DNA from: JAOAFT01 sp035390885
GTDB lineage: Bacteria; Bacteroidota; Ignavibacteria; UBA10030
Direction: 5' to 3'
Length of the DNA: 32,915 nt
NCBI GenBank assembly: GCA_035390885.1
Contig: DAOOUW010000026.1
Location: 1 to 32,915, forward strand
Below are positions 15,194 to 23,187 of this stretch, one piece after another. The notes beneath the pieces are model-generated. The model worked only from the letters and a program-made list of their open reading frames with translations, searched no databases and was not told the DNA's origin. Each line of letters starts with the position of its first letter. The stretch's first letter is position 1. The position numbers and the translations under genes are program-made.

Positions 15194-15862
15194 ATGAAAG
15201 CTCATAATATTTTACTCACCTTTATTCTTTTGTCATTGGCTCCTGGTCTTTTGGCACAAGATGTCGCTATAACTAAATGGAATTGCGCTGAACTCTTACA
15301 GGCAAAAGACACTGTAACCATCGTTGGAAATCCTACTCTTGTCGAGGCTCCGATTGGTTCAGCAGCGCTCTTCAATGGAAATAGCGATGGAATTTTTCTA
15401 CAATCCAACCCGCTCATTGGATTGCAACAGTATACTCTCGAAGTCATTTTTTCACCGCAGAGCGGCGGCGAGCATGAACAAAGGTTCCTCCACTTTGGCG
15501 AGTTACGTGGAAATAGAGCGCTCCTAGAAATTCGTGTGTTCGAAGATTCTTGGGTACTCGATGCATTCGTAAAAGCGGGAACGAACGGCCTGACGCTGAT
15601 CGATACTACTCGACGTCATCCACTGAACGAATGGTATCACTGCGCTCTCGTTCTCGATAGTGGAAAAGTGACAGCTTATATTGATGGGAAGAAAGAGTTG
15701 GAAGGCGCGCTGCCGTCATTCCAACCACAAACTGATAAAAATGTCTCCATTGGCGTACGCCTCAATCGGCAATACTGGTTTAAGGGAGCGATTGCTTCAA
15801 TTTCAATTACACCAACAGCGCTGGAACCATCTTCTTTCCATTTACTTCAATCAGTGCGATAG
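15194..15862 (+). CDS. Secreted LamG/concanavalin-like protein
   Basis: A Sec signal peptide (MKAHNILLTFILLSLAPGLLAQ) is followed by a single LamG-like jelly-roll: AALFNGNSDGIFLQSN, LQQYTLEVIFSP, WYHCALVLDSGKVTAYIDGK and WFKGAIASISI. Such domains bind carbohydrates or proteins outside the cell or in the periplasm. It has no T9SS sorting tail or lipobox, so it is probably periplasmic or released. It is the only plus-strand gene in this part of the window, with its own promoter, and faces ssb tail to tail. Confidence 0.85.
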   Translation: MKAHNILLTFILLSLAPGLLAQDVAITKWNCAELLQAKDTVTIVGNPTLVEAPIGSAALFNGNSDGIFLQSNPLIGLQQYTLEVIFSPQSGGEHEQRFLHFGELRGNRALLEIRVFEDSWVLDAFVKAGTNGLTLIDTTRRHPLNEWYHCALVLDSGKVTAYIDGKKELEGALPSFQPQTDKNVSIGVRLNRQYWFKGAIASISITPTALEPSSFHLLQSVR

Positions 15863-15869
15863 AAAGAAA

Positions 15870-15887
15870 TCTCATTCTGAAATGAGA
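15870..15887 (-). terminator. Probable terminator between LamG-like gene and ssb
   Basis: Perfect 7-base stem tctcatt/aatgaga with a 4-base loop in the 39-base gap between two convergent genes. Read on the minus strand the stem is followed by TTTCTTTCT, so it suits ssb best. Confidence 0.55.
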
Positions 15888-15901
15888 AAATTCCATTTTT
15901 A

Positions 15902-16318
15902 TTAAAACGGAAGGTCTTCCTCCGGTTTTTCAGCAATTGAAGAATCCGGCGTTCCCTGAATATCGTTGTTACTACCAGCATTTCGGGAATCGAGCATCAT
16001 CATTTGATTTGCAACAATTTCGGTAACGTACCGTTTCACACCTGATTTGTCGTCATACGTGCGGTATTGGATTCTCCCTTCGAGGTACACTTTGCTCCCT
16101 TTCTTCAAATACTCGCCGCAAATTTGTGCAAGTTTATCCCACGCAACGATATTATGCCATTGCGTACGCTCCTGCAAATTCCCTTCCTGATCTTTGTATG
16201 ATTCATTCGTCGCCACGCTAAACGTTGCAACTGCAACGCCGCTGGCGGTGTATCGCACTTCAGGATCCTGTCCTAAATTACCAATAAGAATTACTTTGTT
16301 AATGCTTCGGCTTGCCAT
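15902..16318 (-). CDS. ssb: Single-stranded DNA-binding protein
   Basis: A canonical bacterial SSB: OB-fold with NKVILIGNLGQDPEVRY, GVAVATFSVATNE, WHNIVAWDKLAQICGEYLKK and VYLEGRIQYRTYDDKSG, a short disordered linker and the acidic tip EEDLPF that binds DNA-repair and replication partners. Length 138 is typical. It protects single-stranded DNA during replication and repair. GGAGG precedes the ATG, and the gene is 37 bases behind the NHL gene on the same strand. Confidence 0.97.
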   Translation of the reverse strand: MASRSINKVILIGNLGQDPEVRYTASGVAVATFSVATNESYKDQEGNLQERTQWHNIVAWDKLAQICGEYLKKGSKVYLEGRIQYRTYDDKSGVKRYVTEIVANQMMMLDSRNAGSNNDIQGTPDSSIAEKPEEDLPF

Positions 16319-16355
16319 AAGATTGTTCCTCCAAGATTGTTAAATGAAGTAGTGT

Positions 16356-17219
16356 TTATTTATTTTGGATTTCAAAAATCCGAATCGAGTTCGGCGTTAA
16401 AAGATACAGAGTACGATTATAGGATGCAATATCTGTAATTTCCTCAATTGGCGATGAGGCAAGAATAACCGTTCGTGGTGTTTTTGTACACAACTTTCCT
16501 TCTTTAGAAAAGGAATAGAGCGTATCCTGAGTCGCAACAAAGAGATTCGGATCGATGCAACATACTCCTCGCGCATCGCAAAATTGATTTTCTCCAATTG
16601 TTCGAAGGTATGCGCCAAACACATCATACACAACAACACGGCTATTTTCCAGCACAAATATTTCTTTCCCCCGTAATAATAATCGTTTGGGTTGAGTAAG
16701 TCTTCCTTCATTTGTTGTAATATTTCCGAACGCTCGTTCGAATTTACCAATTGTGGAATACTTAATTACTCGGTTATTTTCTCCATCTAATAAAAATACT
16801 TCCCCAATTTCACTCAATGCTATGCCTTTCGGATAGCCAAAGCGCTCATTTTCGTGCGTTGCAGTTTTTCCGCTCCAGGAACCTACGAAACGTAACTTTT
16901 GATCGAACTTCTGAACTCGATGATTACCATAATCTGTTACATAAATATTGACGCCATCGGTTGCAACATCTGTAGGAGTGTCGAATGCGCCATCAGTCCA
17001 GCCATAGCCGCCAACGGTCAATGGCGATTCCTTGAACGAAGGGAAGCAATACACCAAGTGAGTTCCATGATCAGCAACAAAGATTCGTCCACGAAAATCT
17101 ATGACAATACGCGATGCTGCATTGAAAGAGCCGATCGATGTAAGCTCAACCAACGATTCTATTGAATCAATTGCTGGATTGAACAATAATAAGGAGGCTA
17201 ATGTAAGTACTGTTCCCAA
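16356..17219 (-). CDS. NHL-type beta-propeller protein
   Basis: Repeated propeller units of NHL character are clear: PTDVATDGVNIYVTDYGNHR, GYPKGIALSEIGEVFLLDGE and further weaker copies to the C-terminus. The TTG at 17219 is taken as start because AGGA lies just upstream and it gives a hydrophobic leader (GTVLTLASLLLFNPA), consistent with export. A longer frame to 17333 reads an implausible arginine-rich stretch inside the upstream gene. The start lies 22 bases inside the 3' end of the GWxTD gene, so the pair is translationally coupled. Likely periplasmic and a partner of the GWxTD protein; function unknown. Confidence 0.75.
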   Translation of the reverse strand: MGTVLTLASLLLFNPAIDSIESLVELTSIGSFNAASRIVIDFRGRIFVADHGTHLVYCFPSFKESPLTVGGYGWTDGAFDTPTDVATDGVNIYVTDYGNHRVQKFDQKLRFVGSWSGKTATHENERFGYPKGIALSEIGEVFLLDGENNRVIKYSTIGKFERAFGNITTNEGRLTQPKRLLLRGKEIFVLENSRVVVYDVFGAYLRTIGENQFCDARGVCCIDPNLFVATQDTLYSFSKEGKLCTKTPRTVILASSPIEEITDIASYNRTLYLLTPNSIRIFEIQNK

Positions 17220-18592
17220 TTCTCGTCCTGAACCTCGCCGCGTTTTGTAGAATGTACGAGGATGTATTCCCCGTATCCTGACCGATCGACAAAAACAAAC
17301 TGAACTCCTCCCTCGATAGAATCGTACTGCCAAATTTCGTATGGCTTTGAATTGTCACCCATCGGATACCGTTCAACATTGGAGGGTTCGCCATAAAGAA
17401 TATACACTCTGCCTCGATCTGTTTTCCATCCTTCTTTTCCAAACTGCCGGTAACGCTGGTTTGCAACGGAAACTCTCTCGGTATAGACAGCGCGCGTTAC
17501 AACACTGTACCCTCGTTTGCCACTCTCAACATCTGACCAAAACTGGGCAAGGAAATCGCGCTTTGCGTCGAACGTAGTCAGCTTGGAATATATCTTTTCG
17601 TCATCACGCCGAGAAATGTACCGAGTGGAAGCAAATTCCTTATCGAGCTCAGATTCATCCATCCCATTATACACAGCGCTGAGCGCCAGAAGATGGGAGC
17701 GATCGGGCTGTACTGTTTCGATCTCTACATTTGGATTATAGATGTAAATTGCTTTCTGACGAAGCGCTAATGATTTCCCCTCTTTATTTAGAAGTTCCAT
17801 CTGATAGAAATATTTTCCCGATGGATATGACAACATTTTCATCGTCGAAACATCAACAATATCAGCAGAGGGAGAAACTTTTTTCCGCGTCTGCTCCTTG
17901 ACAACAGCGCCTTTCCAATTGACAAGCCGAGCAATCATGGAATACTCTTCCGAAGGAGTGAGATTATAGAGTTCAACATAGGAGTAAAGTACCGGCGTAA
18001 ATGTCGAACCAAAAAATCGCGTTGGATTGGTGAAAACCTCATACGTGTTTTTATAGAATGAACTTTCTTTCTGTGTGGATTCGATAATAGAAGAACACAC
18101 ATCGATATCGCTCAGTGTAGGAGAATTGGAAAATGAGGTAACGGAGAGATTAGTTTCCATACTATCGCACCGGGTCCGATCGGTTAAATCAAAATACCGA
18201 ATCTTCAGGCGATATTCTCCACAAGCCAACCGGAGTGTAAATTTGGAAAGAAACGATTTCCCAAGAGAAAAAGCGGATGTGTCCTGTATTTGAATTGGGA
18301 ACATACACGGATAATGGAAGACAACGCTGTCATTGGCGTTGAGTCGGATATCGGCTTTTATTTCCATCCCTCCTTCATAGAGAGAATCTTTTTTGACCAA
18401 TATTACTTGTGAGGGAAACACTCCATACGAAATTTCGATGTAATTTTCATTCTCAGCCGAACGAAACTGCGAGTAATCAACATTAAGCGTAATTTGCGAT
18501 GCAGGTCGAATAATCTCCGGTTGTCTAGAAAACGCGATCGATGGATATAATGCAAGAATAACGACAAGCAAAAAAAGTGGGATGTTTTTCAT
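17198..18592 (-). CDS. GWxTD-domain protein
   Basis: A signal peptide (MKNIPLFLLVVILALYPSIA) leads a 464-residue exported protein whose C-terminal domain contains GWKTDRGRVYILYGEPSNVE (GWxTD at 388-392). The N-terminal ~320 residues are beta-rich. GWxTD proteins are found in Ignavibacteria, Gemmatimonadota and related phyla; their role is not known. It follows the PorV-like gene and its terminator, and overlaps the NHL gene. No distinct promoter was identified in the short gap. Confidence 0.88.
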   Translation of the reverse strand: MKNIPLFLLVVILALYPSIAFSRQPEIIRPASQITLNVDYSQFRSAENENYIEISYGVFPSQVILVKKDSLYEGGMEIKADIRLNANDSVVFHYPCMFPIQIQDTSAFSLGKSFLSKFTLRLACGEYRLKIRYFDLTDRTRCDSMETNLSVTSFSNSPTLSDIDVCSSIIESTQKESSFYKNTYEVFTNPTRFFGSTFTPVLYSYVELYNLTPSEEYSMIARLVNWKGAVVKEQTRKKVSPSADIVDVSTMKMLSYPSGKYFYQMELLNKEGKSLALRQKAIYIYNPNVEIETVQPDRSHLLALSAVYNGMDESELDKEFASTRYISRRDDEKIYSKLTTFDAKRDFLAQFWSDVESGKRGYSVVTRAVYTERVSVANQRYRQFGKEGWKTDRGRVYILYGEPSNVERYPMGDNSKPYEIWQYDSIEGGVQFVFVDRSGYGEYILVHSTKRGEVQDENWEQYLH

Positions 18593-18642
18593 AGATTCTG
18601 CTCTTCAAAACAATGGTGCAAGTTCTGTTTCGACTGTAATAT

Positions 18643-18677
18643 AAAAAAAGCCGTCAACAAATAAAATGCTGACGGCT
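18643..18677 (-). terminator. Intrinsic terminator after the PorV-like gene
   Basis: On the minus strand an 8-base stem agccgtca/tgacggct (18649-18656 with 18670-18677) is followed by a run of seven T. It closes the lipoprotein-receptor-cargo-PorV operon. Confidence 0.85.
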
Positions 18678-18702
18678 CAATAAGTTTATTGGAGGTTGTT
18701 AT

Positions 18703-19740
18703 CTAGAAATTAATACGGATGTCAAAGACATGGTTACCATCAAAATATTTCACTGGCACATAAGCATACTCTACCGTAATTGGAATATTGAGGGATTTTG
18801 CTAAATCAACGCCGCCTCCAACCGCAAAGTTCTGGAAAATTGACTCCGTTCCAGAAGGATCGGTACTGTAGAGATATCCTGTGCGGAGAATGAGTAAGTT
18901 TGCATACGTCGCTTCCGCTCCGATTCGATATTCATCGATGCCGTAGTTGTTATTCTCGAACGTACCGTTCACACGGAGCATTGTTTCATTAGCAACTTTT
19001 GTCTCATACCCTAATCCTATCTGGATTACCGACGGCATTTGAGAAGTCGCCGCTGAAACTTTATAGTACGTATACTCTCTCTCATATCCATCCGCAGCTG
19101 CTTTGACGTAGAGAGCAGAACCATCATACTTCATCGAGGTGCCGATATTTTTGATAGAGACGCCAAGACTTAATCCTTTAACTCCCGCTAAGCCGCGATA
19201 TTGCACGCCAGCATCGAAAGCTACGCCTGAGGCGCTTACGTTGCCAAAGCGTTCGCTTACAAGATTCGTCGTTGCTCCAATACTGACTCGTTCCGTCAGC
19301 ATACGTGAATAAGTAAGCCCTAATGTAAAGAACGTTGGTGAAATAATTTCACCTGTTCCGTCGGGTTGGAACTCCGTTGTAACATTGATGTCGCCAACGT
19401 TAAATGCTCGCAACGAAAGTCCAAAGCTTCCTACTTTCTCGACTTTTCCTGCAACTGCTAAATAGCTTACTCCCATATCGGCAATATACGAGCGATACGA
19501 GAAGAGGGCGCTCGCCGATTGATTCATCACATCGAGTCCTGCAGGATTCCAGAAAATTGCATCTGGACCGGCGATCGATGAAATATTGGCTCCAGCAGTT
19601 GCAATACCAGCAGCGCCGACCGGAATTAACAATTCTGGCGCCGCTGATGTTCCAGCTTTTGATTGCCCAAAGACCGGCGCCGATACACACATCGAAATAA
19701 CCATTATTACTGTTAGAATGAAATACACACTGTTTTTCAT
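18703..19740 (-). CDS. PorV/PorQ-like outer-membrane beta-barrel protein
   Basis: After a signal peptide (MKNSVYFILTVIMVISMCVS) come the features of the PorV/UPF0164 (FadL-like) family: LLIPVGAAGIATAGANISSI, DAIFWNPAGL, repeated amphipathic strands, and a C-terminal HVFDIRINF ending in phenylalanine as outer-membrane barrels do. PorV shuttles type IX cargo from the translocon to the attachment complex. Start at 19740 has AAGGAG 6 bases upstream; the frame to 19779 does not. It follows a T9SS cargo gene, so it may be a dedicated acceptor. Confidence 0.87.
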   Translation of the reverse strand: MKNSVYFILTVIMVISMCVSAPVFGQSKAGTSAAPELLIPVGAAGIATAGANISSIAGPDAIFWNPAGLDVMNQSASALFSYRSYIADMGVSYLAVAGKVEKVGSFGLSLRAFNVGDINVTTEFQPDGTGEIISPTFFTLGLTYSRMLTERVSIGATTNLVSERFGNVSASGVAFDAGVQYRGLAGVKGLSLGVSIKNIGTSMKYDGSALYVKAAADGYEREYTYYKVSAATSQMPSVIQIGLGYETKVANETMLRVNGTFENNNYGIDEYRIGAEATYANLLILRTGYLYSTDPSGTESIFQNFAVGGGVDLAKSLNIPITVEYAYVPVKYFDGNHVFDIRINF

Positions 19741-19781
19741 AGTTAGCTCCTTATAATAAGATGGAGACATTGTCTTCATGC

Positions 19782-22700
19782 TTAATACGTTGGTAAAATT
19801 TGTTCTTCCTGAATAACCGCTAATTTCAACACCTTTGATTTGCCTAAATCCGGCATATCAACGTGTACGATGTAAATTCCGCTTGCGACAGGAAGATTGT
19901 TTTCATTCTTCAGATTCCACGTTGCAAACTGTCCCGTGTAATCCCGAATGGTTTTCACCAAGACACCGGCTAAATTAAAGACGCGGATTGTCGCGTTTGG
20001 CGGCAAATGATTGAAGGTTACAAACTTGTTCAGCCGATTCGTTTCTCGCACATTGACGCCATAGTATGGATTCGGGAAGACATTGATTTTTTCGATTTCT
20101 GCTAATGCAGAACTTTTATCATTGAGGAGGTACTGATAACCATCGGTATTTACCGTATAAATATCAGCGCCTGGCTGACCAGTAAGTACTGGTGGAATGC
20201 CAGCATTAATTCCAAATATATCACCCTCCTTAAAGAGCGGAACATCATTGGATACCCGAACGAACCATCCTGAGTAGATTACATCAAACAAGTAGGTTTC
20301 TGCATATATATTCATTGCAGTATAATCTGGATGTTTTGCACCGCTTTGATCGGGTGAATTGCCATCATAATCGCTTGATAAGATGAAAAGATATTCACGG
20401 GCAGCACTACTTAACGTTGGCCCCCATGTCATATCAGCCGCAGGGTTTCCATATTGTTCTATTACTACAACGTTCACCTGACGTGGATGAGCCGGGTCTG
20501 TAACATCATAAACTTTACCGGGGAATGTTCCGTAACCAATGTAACCATAATTTGGAATTCCTCGAGCAGGATCGCCGCCTCGCCAGTAAACATACGCTTT
20601 TTGCTGCTTGGAGGGATCATTACTGAACTGTATCTGAATATTTTTTAAGCATTCACTCGGAAGTAATGAACTACCCCAGAAGTTAGGTCCAATATCCAAC
20701 CCTCCTCCAAAAGCTTGTCCACCCCAATTGACTCCCTCCAAGTTCAAGTTAGCAGAAGGAGTATAAGTTACACTTGTAATTTCAGGTGTAACTCCAAGAA
20801 GGTACCACGGAATTCCCGTCAGTTTCCATTGAATGCCATCTAGAATAATGGCATCATCATTATCATTAAATCCTAACTCTGTATGGAGAACAGTAGATGC
20901 TGTAACATCTCTCAATTGCCATTGAACGTTCGGCTTATTCACGACAACTGGATTCCATGTTACTTCATCAAGTCCTTCGACAGCAGAAGAATCTGTTGCA
21001 AAAAATGTAATTTCATATTGATGTCCTGTTATCTGATCCGGACTGACTACAATCGGGGTTACTGCTAATGTAGATACCCCCTGAGTGTGAGTTACAGGTA
21101 AGGCTTCTCCGACTGTTGAACGGATAACCACGCCCGGATTTTGCTCATGAGGCACTACCGTAACAAGATTTCCTGAAACTGGACTCTCGAGATATGTAAA
21201 TGGAGATGTTCCACTTTCATCGTGACCGTAGGCAGTAACAACATAGTAATACTCTTGACCATTGACTAAAGGACGCGACCTGAAGTAATCTTGAGTAATA
21301 GAAATGCTTCTTTTAATACCGCTATTCAATCCAAACATCATTGGCGTGTTTACAACGTATCCTGTCTTTGGATCAACAACATTATTGTAGATAACTGTCA
21401 CAGAATTTTGCAAATCATACGTTGCAATACGATATGCCTCGCTCAACGCGGCGCTCCGAGAAGGAAGTTGATAAACATTATATCCTTCGAACACAAAAGA
21501 TAAGCTACGGTAAGATTCAACTTGAGCGACACTTAATTCAGAACTCCAGTTCAAAACAATTTGACCGGGAAGTTCTGTGACCGCTACTTTAGGAGCTGGG
21601 GGCGCAGTAGGAAGGTTAAATAACTGATCGAACGCATATTGTGCGAAGGTTGTGTTGTATTTTAACACCTGCACGCTCGAAATATTATTTGCACCCATTC
21701 CTTGCACTAACGCAACAACAACTTCAGCAGTATCGCCACGAGTCAGCGTGATAGGACCATGGACGTTCACAATTCGCCGATCGCCAGCTTGAATATCTTT
21801 TCCATCAACCCAACCAGATCCAGTTGTAACATCGCCGCTGAGGCAATAGGATGTAATAATATTATTTGCAGAGGCATAGGCTGATGTTGTATAAAATGGG
21901 GATCCTTCAGGATACGCAGGACGCGGTAAACAACCGCGCATCAGGTTAAACCACTGTTGAGTTCCGTCATAGGTACCATCATCAGGATCATTGATTGGTG
22001 ATCCTGCTGCAAAATAGTCAAAAGCTGTGAGTGGACGATCATGGAAATACTTATATCCCTTTCGCCATTGAAAATTTACAACAGCGCTATCTGCAAGATC
22101 GCCTGTATAATAGGCAACGCCTTGTAAAAATGCATATCCAACAGCTGGAGCAGCCAAGCCTTTTGCTGCATACTTAGCGTCGGATGGTTTTGAGTTATAT
22201 TCGAACCCAAGACTCAGTGCAGAATCGCATCCTGCATAATCATCTCCAGCGTCTCCTACATCGCCATCCGCCCATTGAACAATATAGAAGCTATCAATGG
22301 TTGCGTTTGCTGGAGTACTTGGCATCCCTTTATAGATAAGTTTAACTTGCTTAAAGATGATATCATTCAATGGAGTAGAGGAAGCATACGACCATAAAGT
22401 CATCTGCTGTTCAATTCCAATAGATGGGGAACCAGCAAATTGTTGTGTTGTTGCATTATCAAGATCATTGCATACCAACCAGATAGTTTTTGTAGCGCCA
22501 GGTAGTCCGGGAATATGGTGAGGATTAGTAGGATCAAACCCAGCGTCATTCCGTACAATCTTTACAGTATCAATGAACCATGGCGCTCCTTTAGCGGCTG
22601 GCCATTCTTCCCAGTCAACAAAATATTGCTCTGCAATTTCCTGAATATCTCCATCGGAAACGGAACTCGTAGATTTTTGGAGAAATGTCGCCGCATCGGT

Positions 22701-23168
22701 CGTAAGGTTAGGCCACTGCGATGAATGCCCTCTTAACTGTGGCGACATATCGGCTCTTACAGCCCACACACGGTCAACAGCGCTAGAAGAGGCATTTTCA
22801 GCGCTGCCGTCTGGTAAAATGCATCCAGGCTGCATACCATGGAAGTATGTATTTCCTGTTACCCGTAATTTAGGGTCAAGTCCATCATTCACAATACCGC
22901 CAAAAACAACTCCCTCGGCAAATATTGTTCCGACTCCCGATGATTTTGGGAACTCGCCATTCCAGGATTCAGCAATATCCCATCGAAAGAACCCATCGGA
23001 GGCAACCCAGCTCGTTACGTTATTTCCATTCATCAACGCTTTGGATGTTCCTGCCAATATCTTTGAAAGAGATTGCATCGATCGTTTTGGGGAATCCTTC
23101 GCAAATGCGAAACTCCCACAGACCAACAGTGCAAGGAGTACTATCAATAACTTCTTTTGAGATTTCAT
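19782..23168 (-). CDS. Large type IX-secreted protein with C-terminal sorting domain
   Basis: A signal peptide (MKSQKKLLIVLLALLVCGSF) is followed by ~1000 residues of extracellular protein. A fibronectin III-like part is at ~525-665 (PPAPKVAVTELPGQIVLNW, YNVYQ, EYYYVVTAYG). The end (~1026-1126) is a T9SS type A sorting domain: NVFPNPYYGVN, ATIRVFNLAGVLVKTI and GIYIVHVDM. The start at 23168 has AGGAG 9 bases before it, removing an overlap with the receptor gene. The protein should be surface-attached or released. No catalytic motif was recognised. Its place after the receptor gene suggests joint handling of one ligand. Confidence 0.87.
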   Translation of the reverse strand: MKSQKKLLIVLLALLVCGSFAFAKDSPKRSMQSLSKILAGTSKALMNGNNVTSWVASDGFFRWDIAESWNGEFPKSSGVGTIFAEGVVFGGIVNDGLDPKLRVTGNTYFHGMQPGCILPDGSAENASSSAVDRVWAVRADMSPQLRGHSSQWPNLTTDAATFLQKSTSSVSDGDIQEIAEQYFVDWEEWPAAKGAPWFIDTVKIVRNDAGFDPTNPHHIPGLPGATKTIWLVCNDLDNATTQQFAGSPSIGIEQQMTLWSYASSTPLNDIIFKQVKLIYKGMPSTPANATIDSFYIVQWADGDVGDAGDDYAGCDSALSLGFEYNSKPSDAKYAAKGLAAPAVGYAFLQGVAYYTGDLADSAVVNFQWRKGYKYFHDRPLTAFDYFAAGSPINDPDDGTYDGTQQWFNLMRGCLPRPAYPEGSPFYTTSAYASANNIITSYCLSGDVTTGSGWVDGKDIQAGDRRIVNVHGPITLTRGDTAEVVVALVQGMGANNISSVQVLKYNTTFAQYAFDQLFNLPTAPPAPKVAVTELPGQIVLNWSSELSVAQVESYRSLSFVFEGYNVYQLPSRSAALSEAYRIATYDLQNSVTVIYNNVVDPKTGYVVNTPMMFGLNSGIKRSISITQDYFRSRPLVNGQEYYYVVTAYGHDESGTSPFTYLESPVSGNLVTVVPHEQNPGVVIRSTVGEALPVTHTQGVSTLAVTPIVVSPDQITGHQYEITFFATDSSAVEGLDEVTWNPVVVNKPNVQWQLRDVTASTVLHTELGFNDNDDAIILDGIQWKLTGIPWYLLGVTPEITSVTYTPSANLNLEGVNWGGQAFGGGLDIGPNFWGSSLLPSECLKNIQIQFSNDPSKQQKAYVYWRGGDPARGIPNYGYIGYGTFPGKVYDVTDPAHPRQVNVVVIEQYGNPAADMTWGPTLSSAAREYLFILSSDYDGNSPDQSGAKHPDYTAMNIYAETYLFDVIYSGWFVRVSNDVPLFKEGDIFGINAGIPPVLTGQPGADIYTVNTDGYQYLLNDKSSALAEIEKINVFPNPYYGVNVRETNRLNKFVTFNHLPPNATIRVFNLAGVLVKTIRDYTGQFATWNLKNENNLPVASGIYIVHVDMPDLGKSKVLKLAVIQEEQILPTY

Positions 23169-23187
23169 AGTCGCTATCTCCTGTAGT

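Noticed and set aside
17220..17333. Longer N-terminus of the NHL protein
   Set aside because: It would run 136 bases into the GWxTD gene and adds an arginine-rich stretch with no start signal.
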